Below, piece after piece: positions 1 to 8,971 of a DNA stretch of 64,000 nucleotides. The translations under genes and the position numbers were made by a program. The stretch lies in the NCBI GenBank assembly GCA_964429575.1, contig CAYSCX010000009.1, positions 24,943-88,942 on the forward strand, read 5' to 3'. This stretch comes from CAYSCX01 sp964429575 (lineage in GTDB: Bacteria > Desulfobacterota > Binatia > Binatales > Binataceae). The stretch's first letter is position 1. Each line of letters begins with the position of its first letter. The notes under the pieces were generated by a model. The model saw only the letters and a list, made by a program, of their open reading frames with translations, ran no database searches and was not told the origin of the DNA.

Positions 1-95
1 TAGGCGTCGGTTGCGAACGTCTCGTACGCGTGACCGACGTGCGGCGGCCCGTTGCTATAGATGATCGCCGTGGTCAGATGAATTCGCTCGGCCAT
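1..95 (-). CDS. metG: methionyl-tRNA synthetase, N-terminal fragment
   Basis: Only the first 31 codons lie in the window; the gene runs off the left edge. The reverse-complement reading from the ATG at 95 starts MAERIHLTTAIIYSNG and continues into PHVGH, the class I synthetase HIGH-type signature typical of MetG. MetG charges tRNA-Met in the cytoplasm. It is the last visible gene of the tmk-holB-ricT-metG run, and 38 bp separate it from ricT. The fragment is too short to tell which MetG subclass it is. Confidence 0.88.
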   Translation of the reverse strand, partial: MAERIHLTTAIIYSNGPPHVGHAYETFATDA

Positions 96-133
96 GACCA
101 GTCTGTTGGCGACGGGCGGGAATGCCCGCGACG

Positions 134-991
134 CTAATGCTGCGCGCGCTGCGCTACGAGATCTTCGAGGGTGACCTCGACCACGCCGCCGTGCTCGTCC
201 AACTCTATGTGCACGCTCTGCTTGAGGATGTTCTGGCGGATTACTTTGCCGTCGCCCTTGACCGTCTCAACGCGCTTGCCGAGGTTCGGCAGTCCGCGCT
301 TCAGCTCCACGTAGGTTCCGTATTCGTAGCGGAGGCAGCACTTTAACCGTCCGCACATCCCGGCCAACCGCGACGGATTCAGCGCCAGCCCCTGCTCGCG
401 CGCCATTTTGACCGTGACCGCTTCGAAGTCCCTGAGCCACGACGAGCAGCACAGCTCGCGTCCGCACGGTCCCACGCCGCCGGTCACCTTGCTTTCATCG
501 CGCGCGCCGATCTGTTTCATCTCGACCCGCACGCGCAGAGTGTTGGCGACGTCGCGCACGAGGTCTCGAAAATCCACCCGCTGCTCGGCGACGAAATAGA
601 CCACCGCTTTGCGGCCGTCGAGCGTGTAATCGACGTTCACCAGCTTCATCGGAATTCCGCGTTCGCGGATGCGTTCGACGCACAGCCGCTGAGCGCTCGC
701 CTCGCGCTCGAGCAGGCCAGCCTCGACGCTCAAGTCATCGTCGCGCGCAAGCCGCACGACAGGCCGCAATTCCTTGAGGTTAAGCGTCAGCGCCGGATCG
801 TGCGGCTCGATCTCGACCGTGCCGATTCGTGTTCCCGCGTCGGCTTCAACCAGCACGCGATCGCCGCGGCGTAGAGCGAAGTCGCCGGCTAGATAGTTGT
901 GGAGGTGGCCGGTCGGACGAAGGCTTATCGCGACGATCTTTTGGGCAGGCTCACCGCCGCCGCCTTCGAATGGATCGATCGAGCCAGCCAC
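134..991 (-). CDS. ricT: PSP1/RicT-family protein
   Basis: This 285-residue protein belongs to the PSP1 family (RicT, formerly YaaT). In Bacillus, RicT is part of the Ric complex that binds Fe-S clusters and adapts RNase Y. Two cysteine-rich motifs are visible, CGRELCC (about 176-182) and CGRLKCC (about 213-219), within the conserved PSP1 C-terminal domain. I chose the GTG at 991, which overlaps the holB stop by one base (TAGTG); the reading frame stays open upstream inside holB, but that stretch looks like noncoding shadow sequence. The holB-ricT-metG order matches Firmicutes. RicA and RicF partners are not in the window, so the exact role here is inferred from family only. Confidence 0.88.
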   Translation of the reverse strand: MAGSIDPFEGGGGEPAQKIVAISLRPTGHLHNYLAGDFALRRGDRVLVEADAGTRIGTVEIEPHDPALTLNLKELRPVVRLARDDDLSVEAGLLEREASAQRLCVERIRERGIPMKLVNVDYTLDGRKAVVYFVAEQRVDFRDLVRDVANTLRVRVEMKQIGARDESKVTGGVGPCGRELCCSSWLRDFEAVTVKMAREQGLALNPSRLAGMCGRLKCCLRYEYGTYVELKRGLPNLGKRVETVKGDGKVIRQNILKQSVHIELDEHGGVVEVTLEDLVAQRAQH

Positions 992-2091
992 TATTCGCCC
1001 CGCGCCGCGCGTCCCGCATTGAGCAGCCACTGCTCGGCCTGAAGCCGCGGGTTCGCCATCGCCTCGATCGCATCGTGCGCGCGCACCGCCGCCGACATGC
1101 AGTCCACGATCGCTTCGGCTGTGAGGCTCTCTGACAGTTCTGACATGATGCGTGCGGCGCCCGGTTCGGTCGCAGTCAATTCCGCGCCGCAAATCTTGGA
1201 AAGCAGTATTTCCTCAAGCAGCCGCGCGATCAACTCAAAGTTCTCCGCGGCGGTTTCCCGGCTTGCGAACAGTTCCTGCGCAAGCCTGCTCGCACTGGGG
1301 TAATCGAGCGACTTCGCGGCGCCGAGCGCCTTCAGAATTTCGCCTATCGGCGGTTCGTCGCCGCCCGCCAATTCCAGCGCCCGCGCGGCGCTGCCGCGTG
1401 CAAGTCGGGCGGCGGCCGCGATGCGCCCCGGTTCGGCTTCACCGCGCTCACGCACGATCGCTTCCAGGTCCTCAACTGTCAGCCCACCGAACCTCACCGC
1501 CCTCATGCGCGAGCGGACGGTATCAAGCAGCGCACGCTCGCTCGCCGTCACGACGAAAATGATTGCGTGGCCGGGTGGCTCCTCGAGAGTTTTCAGGAGC
1601 GCGTTCTGTGCGTGAACGTTGAGCGTCTCCGCATCGTCGATGATTGCAACGCGATGCGCCGCGCGCGCGGGCCGGATGCCGAGCTGAGCGATCAAGTCGC
1701 GCACCTGCTCGATCAAAACGTCCGAGCGATTCGCAAGCCTCGCGACATAGCTGAAGTCCGGATGCACTCCCAGCGCTGTCTGCACGCACGCCGAGCAACA
1801 TTCGCATCGTTCAACGCTTGCCGACGCAGCAGTCCCGCGGCGCGACGTCCGTCCCGGCGCGACTGCCGTGGCGGCGGCGCCCGCGCGCGTCGGGCACGCA
1901 TTAGGCGTGCAGCAGAACTGCGCACGCCCGGCCCGCTCGCATAGCATTCCGAGCGCCAGCCCCCGCGCGACCAGGGCCTTTCCCACGCCACGCGGCCCCG
2001 AAAAGAGGTACGCGTGCGACCGCCGCGTCTGAAGCTCCGCCTGGAGCTGCGCGACCAGGTCGCCATGACCGCGAAGTCCTTCTAGGGGCAT
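991..2091 (-). CDS. holB: DNA polymerase III delta' subunit
   Basis: HolB is the delta' subunit of the replication clamp loader. The 366-residue product has a P-loop-like GPRGVGK at 32-38, and a zinc module with CxxCxxC at 96-102 plus a likely fourth ligand C51. The protein shows an unusual Ala/Arg/Thr-rich insertion of about 40 residues between C51 and C96 carrying three extra cysteines (60, 61, 66). Its ATG overlaps the end of tmk by 10 bp and its stop overlaps the ricT start, so the three are probably translated from one message. The match to the family is clear in the N-terminal AAA+ part; the C-terminal collar domain is divergent. Confidence 0.9.
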   Translation of the reverse strand: MPLEGLRGHGDLVAQLQAELQTRRSHAYLFSGPRGVGKALVARGLALGMLCERAGRAQFCCTPNACPTRAGAAATAVAPGRTSRRGTAASASVERCECCSACVQTALGVHPDFSYVARLANRSDVLIEQVRDLIAQLGIRPARAAHRVAIIDDAETLNVHAQNALLKTLEEPPGHAIIFVVTASERALLDTVRSRMRAVRFGGLTVEDLEAIVRERGEAEPGRIAAAARLARGSAARALELAGGDEPPIGEILKALGAAKSLDYPSASRLAQELFASRETAAENFELIARLLEEILLSKICGAELTATEPGAARIMSELSESLTAEAIVDCMSAAVRAHDAIEAMANPRLQAEQWLLNAGRAARGE

Positions 2092-2732
2092 ACGCGCGCG
2101 ATGGTCGCATCCACGACGCGGCGAATTTCGCCGCTGACCGTTTCTACTGCCGGCTCCGCATCGATCACAACCACACGCGCCGGTTCGGCCCGCGCTACGG
2201 CGAGAAAACCCTCACGCACGCGCCGGTGAAACTCCAACTGTTCGCCTTCGAATCTGTCCGCGCTGCGTGCCGACCCCGCTGCTCGCTTGCGTGTGCGCGC
2301 GAGCCCCACATCGACGGGCAGGTCGAGCACAACGGTGAGATCCGGCGTCACACCGTCGCTGGCGAGTCGGTTGAGTTCCGCCAACAGCTTGAGATCGAAG
2401 CCGCGCCCGTACCCCTGGTACGCGGTGGTTGAGTCCGAGTAGCGGTCTGAAATCACTATCTCGCCCGCTTGCAGAGCGGGCGTCAGCTTCTCGCGTACAT
2501 GCTCTGCCCGGTCGGCCAGCACGAGAAAAAGCTCCGCCGCCGGATGCAACGAAACATCGGGGTCAAGAAAAATCTTGCGGATCAACTCGCCTGCGCGCGT
2601 ACCGCCCGGCTCATGCGTCACGATCACTCGATGGCCGCTCTTGCGCAGCGCGGCGGAGAGCGCTGCGGCTTGCGTGGTTTTGCCGGAGCCCTCGACGCCT
2701 TCGAGAGTAATGAATAGTCCGCGCGCCGCCAT
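2082..2732 (-). CDS. tmk: thymidylate kinase
   Basis: Tmk phosphorylates dTMP to dTDP with ATP. The 216-residue length is standard. The P-loop EGVEGSGKTTQ lies at 11-21, followed by the HEPGGT motif and the DRYSDSTTAYQG substrate-binding segment. The ATG at 2732 overlaps the stop of the upstream prepilin peptidase (ATGA), and the 3' end overlaps holB by 10 bp. This is typical of translational coupling within a compact operon. Confidence 0.96.
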   Translation of the reverse strand: MAARGLFITLEGVEGSGKTTQAAALSAALRKSGHRVIVTHEPGGTRAGELIRKIFLDPDVSLHPAAELFLVLADRAEHVREKLTPALQAGEIVISDRYSDSTTAYQGYGRGFDLKLLAELNRLASDGVTPDLTVVLDLPVDVGLARTRKRAAGSARSADRFEGEQLEFHRRVREGFLAVARAEPARVVVIDAEPAVETVSGEIRRVVDATIARVCP

Positions 2733-3580
2733 CAGCCGCCAAGATACCAGCGGGTCAGCGCGGGCTGAAACAGCGCGTATGTTGCGGCCGCGAGCGCCAA
2801 AAACGGTCCGAATGGCACCTCGGTTTGGAGAATGGACACGTCGGACTCGGTTGGATCATCCGCGGCGCCCGCCATTTCAGCCTGCGCGGTCGCATCGATC
2901 GTCGTGCTGCCAAAGACTGCAACTGCGATGCCGCCGATGGCTCCGATGATCGCGCCAAAAAACAGCGTGAACAGAACCCCAGGAAGCCCGATGAACGCGC
3001 CTACCATGCCGAGCAGCCATACGTCGCCCAATCCGACGCCCTCGCGACCTCGCACGAACTCGTAGAATTGTCCTGTCACGAACAGCACTCCGCCCCCAAT
3101 CGCAAGTCCCCACAGTGAACTGCGCCAGCCCACCTCGGGCATCGCGAACAACACCGCCAGGACTCCCAATCCCATTCCGGGAAACGTGATGATGTTCGGG
3201 ATTATGCGCCAGTCGTAATCGATCACCGCGATACAGAACAGCGCGGCGCAAAATGCGAAACGCGCGACCGCGCTTGGCAGTGGGAACGTCAGAAAGAGAT
3301 AGAGCGCGGCGACCGCAAGGCCGAATTCGGCGAGAAAGTAGCGAAACGGGATCGCGCCTCGGCACATCATGCAACGTCCGCGCAGCCCGATGTACGCGAG
3401 TATGGGAATGTTGGCCCACCATGGGATCGCGCGCTCGCAGTTCGGACAAAACGAGCGGGGGGTCGTGATCGAAATTTCGCGCGGCAGCCGGTACGCGACG
3501 ACGTTTACAAAACTGCCCACCGCAGCGCCCAGTACGAACGCGATGAACCCACCCACACCTGCCGGAATCTCCAGTTCCAT
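2732..3580 (-). CDS. prepilin peptidase, A24 family (PilD/GspO-like)
   Basis: This polytopic membrane aspartic peptidase removes the leader of type IV pilins or type II secretion pseudopilins and may N-methylate the new terminus. The N-terminal domain carries the paired zinc cysteines CPNC (45-48) and CMMC (70-73). The catalytic aspartates are in the DYD segment (121-123) and the GLGD motif (D186). Six to eight hydrophobic segments follow. A hydrophilic insert of about 40 residues precedes the last transmembrane helix. The stop overlaps the tmk start. No pilin or secretin genes are nearby, so the substrate cannot be assigned. Confidence 0.93.
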   Translation of the reverse strand: MELEIPAGVGGFIAFVLGAAVGSFVNVVAYRLPREISITTPRSFCPNCERAIPWWANIPILAYIGLRGRCMMCRGAIPFRYFLAEFGLAVAALYLFLTFPLPSAVARFAFCAALFCIAVIDYDWRIIPNIITFPGMGLGVLAVLFAMPEVGWRSSLWGLAIGGGVLFVTGQFYEFVRGREGVGLGDVWLLGMVGAFIGLPGVLFTLFFGAIIGAIGGIAVAVFGSTTIDATAQAEMAGAADDPTESDVSILQTEVPFGPFLALAAATYALFQPALTRWYLGG

Positions 3581-3614
3581 CGTCTTCCTTCTTGCGCTCG
3601 GCGCGAGCTCGGGC

Positions 3615-3780
3615 TCACGCCACGCTTACCACCACCGTCCGTTCTCGAGGTCCGTCGAATTCCGCGAACATCACACTCTGCCACCGTCCGAGCGCAAGTC
3701 TACGTTCGCGGGCGCGCCTGTTCCATAACCCGTACCCGGCGCCACGGGCGCCCGCGAGTCAGCGCAGCATGTGAGCGAGT
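3615..3780 (-). pseudogene. yjbQ/UPF0047 remnant, C-terminal part only
   Basis: Between the M20 peptidase and the prepilin peptidase, a short reverse-strand reading ends with RLALGRWQSVMFAEFDGPRE and then about ten residues to a TGA at 3617-3615. This resembles the C-terminal strand region of the YjbQ family (secondary thiamine-phosphate synthase; WQ...EFDGPR motif). The open stretch covers only 47 codons after an in-frame TGA at 3761-3759, and no N-terminal half or catalytic His/Glu region remains because the M20 gene occupies that position. I read it as a decayed gene. The match is by motif recognition only. Confidence 0.5.
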
Positions 3781-5214
3781 TCAGTTGGCCGCAGCGCAGA
3801 GTTCAATCGCGAGCTTGTATGTCGCACGTACCCCGCGGTTCAGGTTTTCGATTGATAGCCGCTCATCAACGCCGTGCACCCGCGCGGCATCACTCGGCGA
3901 TTCAATGATCGGCTCGAAGCCATAGGCCGGCACGCCGCGCGCCCTCAAGAATCGCGAATCGGTTCCGCCGGACGACATCCACGGAATCACGATCGCGTCC
4001 GGAAAACTCTCGCCAACGACCTTCCGAATCGCGGCAAACGCCTCGCCATTGGTCGGAGACGGCGGAGCGTCGTCGGGACGCTGAAGAAACTCGATCGAAA
4101 TACGCGGATCGCCGAGCTTGTCCTTGACTCGCTTGAGGTACGCCTCTGCATCGGCCTCCGGTAGCAACCGCACATCGATCTCCGCCTGCGCAATTGCAGG
4201 AATCACGTTCACCTTGAACCCGCTCTTGAGCACCGTAAGCGAGATCGTATTTCGCATCAGTGCCTGCACGGGGTATTGCGATAACGGTCCGCGCGACGCG
4301 AGCCGCGTCATGAACGGCCAACCGAGATGTCCGAGTTCGAATGAAGCGGGGAAGGGCATTCGCGCCGAAACTTCCTTCATTGCCTCAACAAACACCGGCG
4401 TCAGTCGAATCGGCGGCGGTTCCGCCAGCAACCGGCTAAGCGCATGCAAAAGGATCGAGTTCGGGTTCTCGTCATGCGGCATCGAGCCGTGCCCCGCGCG
4501 CCCCTTGGCAGTGATCCGGAGCCACATCACCTTCTTCTCAGCGACCGCAACCTTGAAGGTTACGCCGTCGCTTCCCAGCCATCCCGGTGTACCGCTGCCG
4601 CCCTCGTTGATCGCGAACGCCGAATCAATCACGTCCCAGTGCTTTTCGGCCATGAAGCGCGCTCCGAACTCTCCGCCGGCCTCCTCGTCCGCGTTGACCA
4701 TCATCGTGACGCCTCGGCGAAGGGGCACGTTCTGCCGCTTCAGCGCGAGCATCGTCATAAGCATCATGATGCCATGCGACTTATCGTCCATCGCGCCGCG
4801 CGCCCATACGTACTCGCCGGCAACGTCGGCGGAAAACGGCGGATGACTCCACTCTACGGCGCGCGCGGGGACCACGTCCGCGTGCGACATCAACATCAGC
4901 GGCTTGGTTCCCGCCGGTCCCGGCAGCCAGGCGACGAGGCTCACCATCCCGGGCTTGCTCGCGAACGTCGCCGTCTCGATCCCTTCCTTGTCGAGAATCT
5001 GCTTGAGGTACGCGATCGCGTCCTTGGTATTTCCGGGCGGGTTCGACGTGTCGAATCTCAAGTAGGTGCGAAAGTACTCAAGCGCCTCCGCATTGAGCGC
5101 CGCCCACTCGGGTTCCTCGGCGCGGCAGGGACTGGTCGCGCTCAAGAGCAAGACCGCCGCGAGCACGGCGCCGACCATGAGCAGCGACCGTGCCTTGAAG
5201 ATCAGTGTTGGCAT
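3781..5214 (-). CDS. exported M20-family metallopeptidase
   Basis: This is an M20/CPS1-like zinc carboxypeptidase or amidohydrolase. Visible metal and catalytic signatures are SHADVVPA, the ARGAMDDKS aspartate, the NADEEAGGE glutamates and a C-terminal HGVDE histidine. The ATG at 5214 gives a Sec signal peptide: a basic start, a hydrophobic stretch MVGAVLAAVLLL, and likely cleavage after CRA. An upstream start at 5283 would add 23 polar residues and increase overlap with mutM, so I prefer 5214, which overlaps mutM by 13 bp. The product is about 477 residues. The substrate is unknown; a periplasmic location is inferred from the signal peptide. Confidence 0.85.
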   Translation of the reverse strand: MPTLIFKARSLLMVGAVLAAVLLLSATSPCRAEEPEWAALNAEALEYFRTYLRFDTSNPPGNTKDAIAYLKQILDKEGIETATFASKPGMVSLVAWLPGPAGTKPLMLMSHADVVPARAVEWSHPPFSADVAGEYVWARGAMDDKSHGIMMLMTMLALKRQNVPLRRGVTMMVNADEEAGGEFGARFMAEKHWDVIDSAFAINEGGSGTPGWLGSDGVTFKVAVAEKKVMWLRITAKGRAGHGSMPHDENPNSILLHALSRLLAEPPPIRLTPVFVEAMKEVSARMPFPASFELGHLGWPFMTRLASRGPLSQYPVQALMRNTISLTVLKSGFKVNVIPAIAQAEIDVRLLPEADAEAYLKRVKDKLGDPRISIEFLQRPDDAPPSPTNGEAFAAIRKVVGESFPDAIVIPWMSSGGTDSRFLRARGVPAYGFEPIIESPSDAARVHGVDERLSIENLNRGVRATYKLAIELCAAAN

Positions 5215-6035
5215 CGTGGACAGTAAAAGCTCGCGCGCTGGCTGACGATCACGTTTCGAATCGGTGCTGAGCAGATATAACAAGGGTCTCCCTCACGTCC
5301 ATACACCATCAGGCGGCGCGCGAACCTGCCCGGCCGCCCACGGGAGTCACGATAGCTGCGAAACGTGGTACCACCGCTCCCGATCGCAGCGCGCAGCACC
5401 GCCGCCGTAAATTCGAAGATCCGCTCGAGCGCCGCGCGCGTCACTCTGCCCGCGCGCCGCGTCGGCCTCACTCCCGCTCGAAACAAAATCTCCGCGGCAT
5501 AGATGTTGCCGATTCCCGCGACGATGCGCTGGTCCATCAAGAGGTTCTTGATGGCGACCGTTCGGCCGCGCGCGGCACCAACCAGATAGTCGAGCGTGAA
5601 CTGGCGGCCTAACGGTTCCGGTCCAAGGTGGCGCAGCTCCGGAATACGATCAATCTCGGCGAGCGAGGTGAAGTGCACGATGCCGAAGCGCCGCGGATCA
5701 TTGAATACCAGGCGCGACCCGTCGTCGAGCAGAAACTCGATGTGATCGTGGCGCGAGTCGAGATCGTTGCCGCAAAATCCTTCGCGCCGATGCGTCAGAC
5801 TGCCCGACATTCCAAGATGCACCAGGATCGCGCCGCCGCCACTGAGTTCAATGATCAGGTACTTCGCGCGCCGCCGCACGCGCTCTATTCGCCGGTTCGC
5901 AATCGCGTGCGCAAAGTCCTGCGGAGCACGCCGCCGCAACGCGACGCGTCCAATCTTTGCGCTGACTATGGTTCGTCCTCTCGCGCTGCGCGTGAGAATG
6001 CGTCTCAGCGATTCGATTTCGGGCAGCTCAGGCAT
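5202..6035 (-). CDS. mutM: formamidopyrimidine-DNA glycosylase
   Basis: MutM (Fpg) excises 8-oxoguanine and formamidopyrimidines and cleaves the abasic site. The 277-residue product begins MPELPE, leaving the catalytic N-terminal proline and Glu after Met removal. It also contains the RRRAKYL lysine region, HLGMSG, NDPRRFG, the helix-two-turn-helix around IAGIGNIYAAE, and a C-terminal zinc finger CYICSAPI...CPRC. It overlaps rsmA upstream by 8 bp and the M20 gene downstream by 13 bp. All key residues look intact. Confidence 0.96.
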   Translation of the reverse strand: MPELPEIESLRRILTRSARGRTIVSAKIGRVALRRRAPQDFAHAIANRRIERVRRRAKYLIIELSGGGAILVHLGMSGSLTHRREGFCGNDLDSRHDHIEFLLDDGSRLVFNDPRRFGIVHFTSLAEIDRIPELRHLGPEPLGRQFTLDYLVGAARGRTVAIKNLLMDQRIVAGIGNIYAAEILFRAGVRPTRRAGRVTRAALERIFEFTAAVLRAAIGSGGTTFRSYRDSRGRPGRFARRLMVYGREGDPCYICSAPIRNVIVSQRASFYCPRCQH

Positions 6036-6969
6036 CGCGACGGCTCATATCCGCCGCCGCATTCAAGACCGGCTTCAGCTCGCGCGCAAGGCGGACCAAA
6101 TCTTCGGCGGCGAGCCGCTCCGCCCGCGTTCGCGGGTCGATCATCGCGCGCCGCAGTATTTGCTCGACTCGAACAGGTTCCTGTCCAAGCGATCTAGCGA
6201 GCGCGTTGCGAACCATCTTTCGTGGCGATGAGAACGCCGCGCGCACCGTCGCGAGCACCGCCGCTTCATCCGCGGCCCCAAACAGCCGCATTTCACGCGG
6301 GCTGAGGCACACTATCTCGGCGTCGACCTTCGGTCGCGGGTGAAAGTTTCCGGCGCCGACCGTGAAGTGCGATTCGATCTGCCAGTAGAGCGCCGCAAAC
6401 ACGCTCAATGCCGAGTATGCGCGATCGCCCGGCCGCGCGCGGATTCGCTCCGCCACTTCGCGTTGAAACATCAACACCGCGCGCGAAACCAGCGCTACGT
6501 TGTCGCAGAGTTTCCGCAGAATCGCCGCCGCAATATTGAATGGTAAGTTGCCGACAACTCTTGCGGGCGTGCCTTTGAGCAGGCTCCACAGATCGAGGTC
6601 GAGAAAGTCAGCCCCGATCACTTCGACCGTTGCCTCTTTCGCGAAACGCTCCCGGAGCCGTCCGGCCAGCTCGCGATCTAGTTCAATCAGCACGAGTCGC
6701 TTGGCGCCTCGTCGTACTAGGCGCTCGCTGAGAATTCCGAGACCGGGCCCGATCTCCACAATGGTGTCGCCGGCACTGACGCACAGAGCACCGACGATCC
6801 GATCGGCCACCGCCGGTTGCACCAGGAAGTTCTGACCAAGTCCGCGGCTCGGTCGCACTCCGGCAGCTGCGAGCGCCGCCTTGGCACGCTCAGGTCCGCG
6901 CTGAACGCTGGAGTCGAGCGAATCGTCGCCGCGCGATACCGCGCGCGTTCGTGATGGCCTAAAGCGCAA
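6028..6969 (-). CDS. rsmA: 16S rRNA dimethyladenosine transferase
   Basis: RsmA (KsgA) dimethylates the two adjacent adenines near the 3' end of 16S rRNA. Recognisable are GLGQNFLV near the N-terminus, the SAM site VEIGPGLG, and the NLPFN catalytic motif (NLPY type). No ATG fits the start. A TTG at 6969 overlaps tsaD by 11 bp and gives 313 residues, and a GTG at 6858 would give about 276, closer to the usual family length but starting within the conserved N-terminal region. The start is therefore uncertain. The gene lies between tsaD and mutM in a compact minus-strand run. Confidence 0.9.
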   Translation of the reverse strand: MRFRPSRTRAVSRGDDSLDSSVQRGPERAKAALAAAGVRPSRGLGQNFLVQPAVADRIVGALCVSAGDTIVEIGPGLGILSERLVRRGAKRLVLIELDRELAGRLRERFAKEATVEVIGADFLDLDLWSLLKGTPARVVGNLPFNIAAAILRKLCDNVALVSRAVLMFQREVAERIRARPGDRAYSALSVFAALYWQIESHFTVGAGNFHPRPKVDAEIVCLSPREMRLFGAADEAAVLATVRAAFSSPRKMVRNALARSLGQEPVRVEQILRRAMIDPRTRAERLAAEDLVRLARELKPVLNAAADMSRRDA

Positions 6970-7963
6970 GGGACGCGGCCGCGTCGATCGAGATCGGGTC
7001 GCGCTCGCCGCGCAACAGCCGCCAGCTTCCGGCAAGCGCGATCATCGCGGCGTTGTCCGTGCAATAACCGAGCGATGGCGCGACCAATCTGAGGCCGTCG
7101 GCCATGACCGCTTCGCCAAGCCGTTCGCGCAGCCGCGAGTTTGCCGCGACGCCGCCGGTTACCGCCACGGTGTCAACGCCGAGTTCGCGCGCCGCTGCGA
7201 TGGTCGGCCGCACCAGCATCTCGACCACGGTTTCCTGGAAGCTCGCCGCGATATCTTCGGGCGGCGTCGCAACGGATGCCTCGCTTCTCAGATAGGTCGC
7301 GACCGCGGTCTTGACGCCGCTGAAGCTGAAGTCGAGCGCCGCGCCGCGAACATGCGCACGCGGAAACTTCACGCGACGCCGGTTCCCGCGCTTCGCGAGT
7401 TCATCGATCATCCTGCCGCCCGGGTATCCGAGCCCCATTAGCTTCGCGACCTTGTCGAACGCTTCGCCCGCCGCGTCGTCGCGCGTGCGCCCGATCATTC
7501 GATAGCGCCCAAAATCTTCGACGTGAAACAGTGCGGTGTGACCGCCCGACACTACCAGCGCCAGGTACGGCATCGCATTCTCGTGTTCGAGCAACGGTGC
7601 GAGCAAGTGGCCCTCGATGTGATTCACGCCTACCATCGGCCGCGCCAGCGTCTGCGCGAGTCCCTTTGCGCACATGAGACCCACCAGCAGCGAGCCGACC
7701 AATCCGGGTCCCCGCGTCACCGCGATTCCCTCGACGTCGCGGAGCGAGACTCCGGCTTCAGCGAGCGCGCGTTCGATCACCGGTAGAATCGTCAGCACAT
7801 GTTCGCGCGATGCGAGTTCCGGCACCACGCCGCCATAAGCCCGATGGATGTCGTCCTGGTTCGCGACGGTGCTCGAACGGACTGTGGCGATTCCCGGCCG
7901 CGCGGTCTCGATCACCGCGGCAGCCGCATCATCGCACGACGATTCGATTCCAAGGATCAGCAT
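6959..7963 (-). CDS. tsaD: tRNA N6-adenosine threonylcarbamoyltransferase
   Basis: TsaD transfers the threonylcarbamoyl group to A37 of ANN-decoding tRNAs, together with TsaB and TsaE, which are not present here. The 334-residue protein starts MLILGIESSCDD. It has the metal-binding HIEGH motif, the nucleotide-binding VSGGHT segment, DDAAGEAFDK and SFSGVKTAV. I chose the ATG at 7963; the open frame upstream encodes an Arg-rich stretch with no family similarity. It overlaps the probable rsmA start downstream. Confidence 0.95.
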   Translation of the reverse strand: MLILGIESSCDDAAAAVIETARPGIATVRSSTVANQDDIHRAYGGVVPELASREHVLTILPVIERALAEAGVSLRDVEGIAVTRGPGLVGSLLVGLMCAKGLAQTLARPMVGVNHIEGHLLAPLLEHENAMPYLALVVSGGHTALFHVEDFGRYRMIGRTRDDAAGEAFDKVAKLMGLGYPGGRMIDELAKRGNRRRVKFPRAHVRGAALDFSFSGVKTAVATYLRSEASVATPPEDIAASFQETVVEMLVRPTIAAARELGVDTVAVTGGVAANSRLRERLGEAVMADGLRLVAPSLGYCTDNAAMIALAGSWRLLRGERDPISIDAAASLAL

Positions 7964-8027
7964 TGCGCGTGGCGCGTAGTCGAACCCGCCGCAAATCAGA
8001 ATATCACCGTCCGATCGCCCGGAAAGC

Positions 8028-8939
8028 TCAGTCGATCGGCGGTCCGGTTTCGTTCGGCGGCGGAGGCGGAGGCGCTTGCGCTGGCGGAGGCCCAATCGCC
8101 GGCCCCTCTGGTGGCGCGGCGAGTTCGGCGCCGTTACCTTCTTCGCCGTGGATTTGCGCCGTCACGCGCGTGTACCCGACGCGAGCCATTAGGTGGCCGG
8201 GCGCGGCGTCGAGCGATTTCTGATAGCTCGCCTCGGCGGCGGTCGGACGCCCCAGCTGCTCATAAGCGAGCCCTTCGAACGCAAGAGTCTCCGCCAGCCA
8301 CGGTGGATTGCCGGTGCCGAATCCGTTCTCCGCGCGCTTGAAGAATCCCACTGCCTCCTCGAATCGCTGGCGTCCCATGTATGCGCGGCCGAGAAAAAAG
8401 TAGGCGTAAGAGTTTGTCGGATCGATCGACACCGCTCGCGTTAGAAGCGCGACGACTTCATCGTTCTCTCCGCGCGCCATCGCGAGCCGTGCCTGCTCGG
8501 TAAGCTTCAGCGAGGTCGCCCGCGCTGGCGAATTCGTGCTTTGGATGAGCGGTCCCAGCGATTCGGTGCTGACCGAAACGGTCGGCGCAACGGAACCTAC
8601 GTTGAGAGGGTTCGAATCTTCCGTCGGAGTAGGGCGCGGCGTCGGCTCCGCCAATGCCCGCCCGGCGCCGGGCGTTGGCGCCGTCGCTGCTGGCGGAATC
8701 ACTCCCTCCTCGACCGCTCTCGGAGCGGACGCACCCGCCGCGGGTTGCGTTTGAGCACCTTCTTCGCCGCCCGCCTCCGGTGACGCTTCGGGCGTCGGCG
8801 CTGGGAGATCCTCGGCGCCAAAGGTCTCTTCCTTGAGATCGGCGAGAGTCCACCGCCCCGTATCCGCCGCGAGCGCGGGTGCCTGCACGCCAAGCGCAAG
8901 CGCGAGGCACAGCACCACAAGCCAACGATCCGCGCAAAT
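8028..8939 (-). CDS. secreted TPR protein with Pro/Ala-rich linkers
   Basis: The product has an N-terminal signal peptide (DRW followed by LVVLCLALALG and an APALAA cleavage region) and a long Ala/Pro/Glu/Thr-rich linker. At least two or three tetratricopeptide repeats follow (NSYAYFFLGRAYMGRQRFEEA, AFEGLAYEQLGRPTAA), then a proline-rich tail. No ATG is available: an ATT at 8939 gives the better signal peptide, while a GTG at 8918 gives one without positive charges. The gene is 32 bp downstream of the class A PBP, which suggests an envelope-related adaptor role, but no specific function can be assigned. Confidence 0.75.
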   Translation of the reverse strand: MCADRWLVVLCLALALGVQAPALAADTGRWTLADLKEETFGAEDLPAPTPEASPEAGGEEGAQTQPAAGASAPRAVEEGVIPPAATAPTPGAGRALAEPTPRPTPTEDSNPLNVGSVAPTVSVSTESLGPLIQSTNSPARATSLKLTEQARLAMARGENDEVVALLTRAVSIDPTNSYAYFFLGRAYMGRQRFEEAVGFFKRAENGFGTGNPPWLAETLAFEGLAYEQLGRPTAAEASYQKSLDAAPGHLMARVGYTRVTAQIHGEEGNGAELAAPPEGPAIGPPPAQAPPPPPPNETGPPID

Positions 8940-8971
8940 CTGATGCGCGCGAAAGTTATTTTCGCGGCCGC

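Noticed and set aside
8600..8620. GGTTCGAATC resembling a tRNA T-arm
   Set aside because: Isolated in the TPR gene, no acceptor stem, anticodon arm or CCA end around it.
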